Assembly (NCBI GenBank): GCA_052389755.1
Contig: JBQTHP010000102.1
Location: 1-59,037, forward strand
DNA length: 59,037 bases
Direction of reading: 5' to 3'
From: JBQTHP01 sp052389755
GTDB taxonomy: Bacteria; Pseudomonadota; Gammaproteobacteria; Steroidobacterales; Steroidobacteraceae
Below are positions 56,103 through 59,037 of this stretch, one piece after another. Each line of letters begins with the position of its first letter. Within the stretch, counting starts at the first letter, position 1. The position numbers were made by a program, and so were the translations under genes. The notes beneath the pieces were generated by a model. That model was not told the DNA's origin. It saw nothing but the letters and a program-made list of their open reading frames with translations, and did no database searches.

Positions 56103-58196
56103 ATGGTTCATTCGCCCGAAAGGATACGACGCCTCACGCTGCTCGCGGCGACCGCGACGATGGGCATCGGCGCGCTGCCGGCTCACGCCATCGACCGCAT
56201 CGAGCTCGAGATCGGCAGCCTTGCCGCGCCCGCGGTCGGTGCCGCCGGCATTCGCGTTGAGCTGGCGCTGCCTCGCGAGGCGCCTGCGACCGCCACCGTT
56301 CAGATCTCCAGTGTCGATGCAGGCGAGCTGGTCGGCGCCCTTAAAGACATGTCGGTCGAATGCGGCGAGCTGATCGTGCGCGAGCCACGCTTCGCGTGTC
56401 CGCAGGCGCGCGTGAGCGCCCGCGGCGGGCCGACCGGCGCGCTCGCGTTTCGCGGACACGCCGACTATCGAAGCGATGCCGGCGCATTCACCTTCGCCGC
56501 GTCGGGTCTCGCGCTCGCCGACGGGCGGGTCTCGCTCGAGGGCCGATTCGGTGAGAGCCGCTGGTCGGTGGACGCAGATCTTGGATCCCTGAAGCTGTCG
56601 GGGCTGCGCGCTCTTGCCGCGCGCTGGGTGGAACTGCCTGCAACCTTGACTGCGGAAGCCGGGATCGGCGGGCGCGTTCGCGCATCCGGCGGCGCGGCAA
56701 CGGCCACGCTCGTGAACGTCGACCTCAGCACGAACGATCTCAACTTCACGAACGAGGAAGGCACCCTGGTTGCAGAGAAAGTCGCAGCCGAGCTTGCGGG
56801 AACGGTGCGGCTGCTGCGGGACGGCCCGATCATCGACGCGCGTCTGTCGAGCAAGGCGGGGCAGGCGCTCGCCGGGCCCGTACTCCTCGATTTCGGCGTG
56901 AATCCGCTGCGCCTCGATGTCAAAGGCGCGCTCAACGGCGAGTGGATCGCGCTGAAGGAAACCTCGCTCGAGCTGCAGGGTCTGGTCGATGCGCGCGGTG
57001 AGGCCGAGATCGCGCTGCGACCGGCATTCGCGATCCGTACTGCGCGGCTCACCGTCGGGCAGCTTCGGTTCCCGGCCGCGTACACGAGCTTCATGCAGCT
57101 CGCCCTCGCGGGAACCGATTTCGGCACGCTCGAGACTTCCGGTGCGATTTCCGGCGCGCTCGAAATCGCAGCCAACCAGCTCGAGCGGCTCGAGGCGAGG
57201 CTCGTCGATCTCGATCTCGAAGACACGAAGGGCAAGTTCTCGATGCACGACGTGCGCGGCGCCGTGCACTGGGGGCGGGATCCGAAGACTTCGACTGCCG
57301 CCTCGCACCTCGAATGGAGCAGCGGGAGCGCCTACGGACTCTCGGGCGGCGCGTCGCGAGTCGACTTCCGGGCGAGCGGTCTCGAATTCCAGCTCAGCCG
57401 CCCGGCTCGACTGCCGATCTTCGACGGCGCGCTGCGCGTGCGTTCGCTCGCCGCGCGAAAGATCGGCACGCCGCAGGCGGAGCTCGACTTCGACGCCGTG
57501 ATCGAGCCGATCAGCATGCCGCTGCTGTCGCAGGCGTTCGGCTGGCCGGAGATGTCGGGGCGGCTCTCCGGATCGATCCCCGGGCTCACCTACCGGAACC
57601 GAGTGCTCTCCGTGCAGGGCGACGTTCAGGCGCAAGTGTTCGACGGGACGATCACGGGTCGCAACTTCCGGCTGCAGGATCCGCTCGGCCCCTGGCCGCG
57701 CCTGTTCGCCGACATCACGGCGCGCAGCCTGGATCTCGCGCTCGTGACGCGCACGTTCTCGATCGGCTCGATCACCGGCCGGCTCGACGGCGACATCCAG
57801 CGTCTCGAGCTCTTCAGCTGGTCGCCGATCGCGTTCGACGCACGCCTGTCTTCGACGCCGAACGATCGCTCCCCGCACCGCATCAGCCAGAAGGCCGTGA
57901 CCAGCATTTCGAGCATCGGCAGCGGCGGCGGAGGCGGCGTCGCGAAGACACTGCAATCGGGCGTGCTGCGCTTCTTCGACGAATTCAACTACGACCGCAT
58001 CGGCATCGCCTGCCGGCTTCGCAATGAGGTGTGCCTGATGAGCGGGATCGATCGCCAGGGCATCGGCTATTACATCGTCAAGGGGCGGGGCATACCGCGC
58101 ATCGACATCATCGGCAGCACCGGGCGCGTGGACTGGCCGCAGCTCGTCTCGCAGATCGTCGCGGGCATGCGCAGCGAAGGCGTGCAGTTCCGGTGA
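56103..58196 (+). CDS. YdbH-like / AsmA-clan intermembrane lipid-transport protein
   Basis: 697 residues with signal peptide-like N terminus (about 1-29: LTLLAATATMGIGALPAHA). The rest is repetitive beta strands of the repeating beta-groove type (DYRSDAGAFTFAASGLALAD, GRFGESRWSVDADLGSLKLS and so on) ending with GIGYYIVKGRGIPRIDIIG and VDWPQLVSQIVAG, which match the YdbH C terminus. Such proteins bridge the two membranes and move phospholipids. The downstream DUF1318 lipoprotein is the usual partner. In E. coli the family is partly redundant with TamB and YhdP. Confidence 0.8.
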   Translation: MVHSPERIRRLTLLAATATMGIGALPAHAIDRIELEIGSLAAPAVGAAGIRVELALPREAPATATVQISSVDAGELVGALKDMSVECGELIVREPRFACPQARVSARGGPTGALAFRGHADYRSDAGAFTFAASGLALADGRVSLEGRFGESRWSVDADLGSLKLSGLRALAARWVELPATLTAEAGIGGRVRASGGAATATLVNVDLSTNDLNFTNEEGTLVAEKVAAELAGTVRLLRDGPIIDARLSSKAGQALAGPVLLDFGVNPLRLDVKGALNGEWIALKETSLELQGLVDARGEAEIALRPAFAIRTARLTVGQLRFPAAYTSFMQLALAGTDFGTLETSGAISGALEIAANQLERLEARLVDLDLEDTKGKFSMHDVRGAVHWGRDPKTSTAASHLEWSSGSAYGLSGGASRVDFRASGLEFQLSRPARLPIFDGALRVRSLAARKIGTPQAELDFDAVIEPISMPLLSQAFGWPEMSGRLSGSIPGLTYRNRVLSVQGDVQAQVFDGTITGRNFRLQDPLGPWPRLFADITARSLDLALVTRTFSIGSITGRLDGDIQRLELFSWSPIAFDARLSSTPNDRSPHRISQKAVTSISSIGSGGGGGVAKTLQSGVLRFFDEFNYDRIGIACRLRNEVCLMSGIDRQGIGYYIVKGRGIPRIDIIGSTGRVDWPQLVSQIVAGMRSEGVQFR

Positions 58197-58272
58197 GATT
58201 GTTAAACTGGCGGGCGTTCAGGGCGCGTTCACCTCGTGCCCCGAGAATGGGTCGCGAGCTGGAGGGACTACC

Positions 58273-58947
58273 ATGATTCGACGCGTATTGCCGTTCAAGC
58301 TGGCGCTGGCCTGCCTCATGTTCGCGGCCTGCGTGACGGTGAACGTGTACTTTCCCGCGGCCGCGGCCGAGCAGGCGGCGGACCGCATCATCGATACCGT
58401 GACCGGACAGCCCGTCGAGGGCGGTACGGCAAGCGAGCCTGGGAAACAGAACCCGGACGATGCGACGCCGGCGCCCGGCAAACCGCCCTCTTCGAGTGCG
58501 ACCGTGGCGGATTCTGCGAGCCGGCCCGTTCTGCTCGTCGCGGTGGGCCATGCGCTCGAGTGGCTCGTGCCCGCCGCGCATGCCCAGGTGAACGCCGACA
58601 TCGATATCTCGACACCCGAGATCCGCGCGGTGACGGCGTCGATGCAGCAGCGCTTCGGGCAGCTCGAGAAGTTCTTCGCTGCCGGCGCGATTGGCCTCGC
58701 CGCAAACGGCGATGTGGCCGTGCGCGATCAGGCCGCGGTGCCGCTCGCGGAGCGCGCGCTCGTGAAGCGACTCGTATCCGAGGACAACGCCGACCGCGCC
58801 ACCTTGTACATGGAGATCGCCAGGGCGAACGGTCACCCGGAGTGGGAACCCGACATCCGCAAGATCTTCGCCCGCCGCTGGATCGAGCGCGGCGCGAAGC
58901 CAGGCTGGTACTATCAGGACAGCGGCGGAAATTGGGTTCAGAAGTAA
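58273..58947 (+). CDS. DUF1318 (YdbL-like) lipoprotein
   Basis: 224 residues. Lipobox FAACV with the family start CVTVNVYFPAAAAEQAADRI, a Ser/Pro-rich linker (about 55-85) not found in the short E. coli YdbL, then the conserved C-terminal DUF1318 helix bundle (IRAVTASMQQRFGQLEKFFA, then NADRATLYMEIARANGHPEW). In E. coli YdbL aids assembly of the YdbH-YnbE bridge. Here the only lipoprotein downstream is this one, and ynbE is absent. GGAGG lies 7 bases before the start. Confidence 0.85.
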   Translation: MIRRVLPFKLALACLMFAACVTVNVYFPAAAAEQAADRIIDTVTGQPVEGGTASEPGKQNPDDATPAPGKPPSSSATVADSASRPVLLVAVGHALEWLVPAAHAQVNADIDISTPEIRAVTASMQQRFGQLEKFFAAGAIGLAANGDVAVRDQAAVPLAERALVKRLVSEDNADRATLYMEIARANGHPEWEPDIRKIFARRWIERGAKPGWYYQDSGGNWVQK

Positions 58948-58950
58948 GGG

Positions 58951-58987
58951 GTTGAAGGCTGAAGGCGGAGGGCTGAAGGCGGGAGGC
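58951..58987. repeat. Heptad-type repeat, GCCTTCR variant on the other strand
   Basis: GTTGAAGGCTGAAGGCGGAG then GGCTGAAGGCGGGAGGC, the reverse complement class of the repeat at 15301. It follows the DUF1318 stop at once. Only one arm is visible before the window end. Confidence 0.55.
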
Positions 58988-59037
58988 AGAAATGTGCGTC
59001 TCGCGAGCCTGAGCGGTGCAGGAACGCCGCTTGCTCC

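Overview
The window is GC-rich bacterial chromosome that looks gammaproteobacterial, most like the Steroidobacterales / Nevskiales / Xanthomonadales part of that class. The basis is the gene mix: GltB/GltD, SPOR lipoprotein, bactofilin, Oar-like TonB receptor, paired M16 proteases, a YdbH/YdbL-type pair and a DUF692 (bufferin) operon. No rRNA, tRNA, IS element, prophage or CRISPR array was seen.

Layout. 1-4906: a deleted Aas/LplT fragment, a Cys/Met-metabolism PLP enzyme, then three tightly packed secreted-protein genes: a lysyl oxidase with cysteine-rich and duplicated beta domains, a small secreted protein and a DsbA-like thiol oxidoreductase. 4908-12633 (minus): a Kef-type antiporter, gltD and gltB. 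12771-15209: a phosphopantetheinyl transferase, a wHTH-nucleotidyltransferase / HEPN pair with twin palindromic operators, and a truncated, frameshifted ddl. 15344-22460: a membrane protein / VWA lipoprotein pair, small unknowns and a 1344-residue unknown membrane protein. 22550-31978: pirin, sugar dehydrogenase, signal-less HtrA-like protease, YceI, DUF924, CbpA, Fpg and two M16 proteases. 32231-33262: remnants of a glycosyltransferase and a glycogen-debranching-type enzyme. 33414-33628: a candidate sigma-54-dependent small RNA. 33663-44574: SPOR lipoprotein, bactofilin, lipases, a FAD enzyme, lipid and nucleoside transport genes and a large TonB receptor. 44969-48663: a bufferin (copper-buffering RiPP) operon followed by an ECF sigma / anti-sigma pair. 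48728-58947: a chimeric secreted-protein pseudogene, an LCAT-like lipase, a YheT-like hydrolase, a membrane-anchored receiver protein, a repeat-rich exported protein, a glycosyltransferase-PAP2 pair and a YdbH/YdbL pair.

Three themes cut across the genes. First, intergenic arrays of 7-bp units (GCCTACA / TGTAGGC and the GCCTTCR variant) form hairpins at several gene ends. Second, at least five genes carry internal-deletion scars that join distant parts of one gene or two unrelated genes; this is either real genome erosion or an assembly artefact and needs read-level checking. Third, copper and secreted-disulphide chemistry recur (lysyl oxidase with a DsbA-like partner; bufferin operon).

The strongest candidates for something undescribed are the sigma-54 small RNA at 33414-33529, the lysyl oxidase / DsbA cassette at 1855-4906, and the heptad hairpin family. 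All functions are inferred from sequence reading only; no database search was run.
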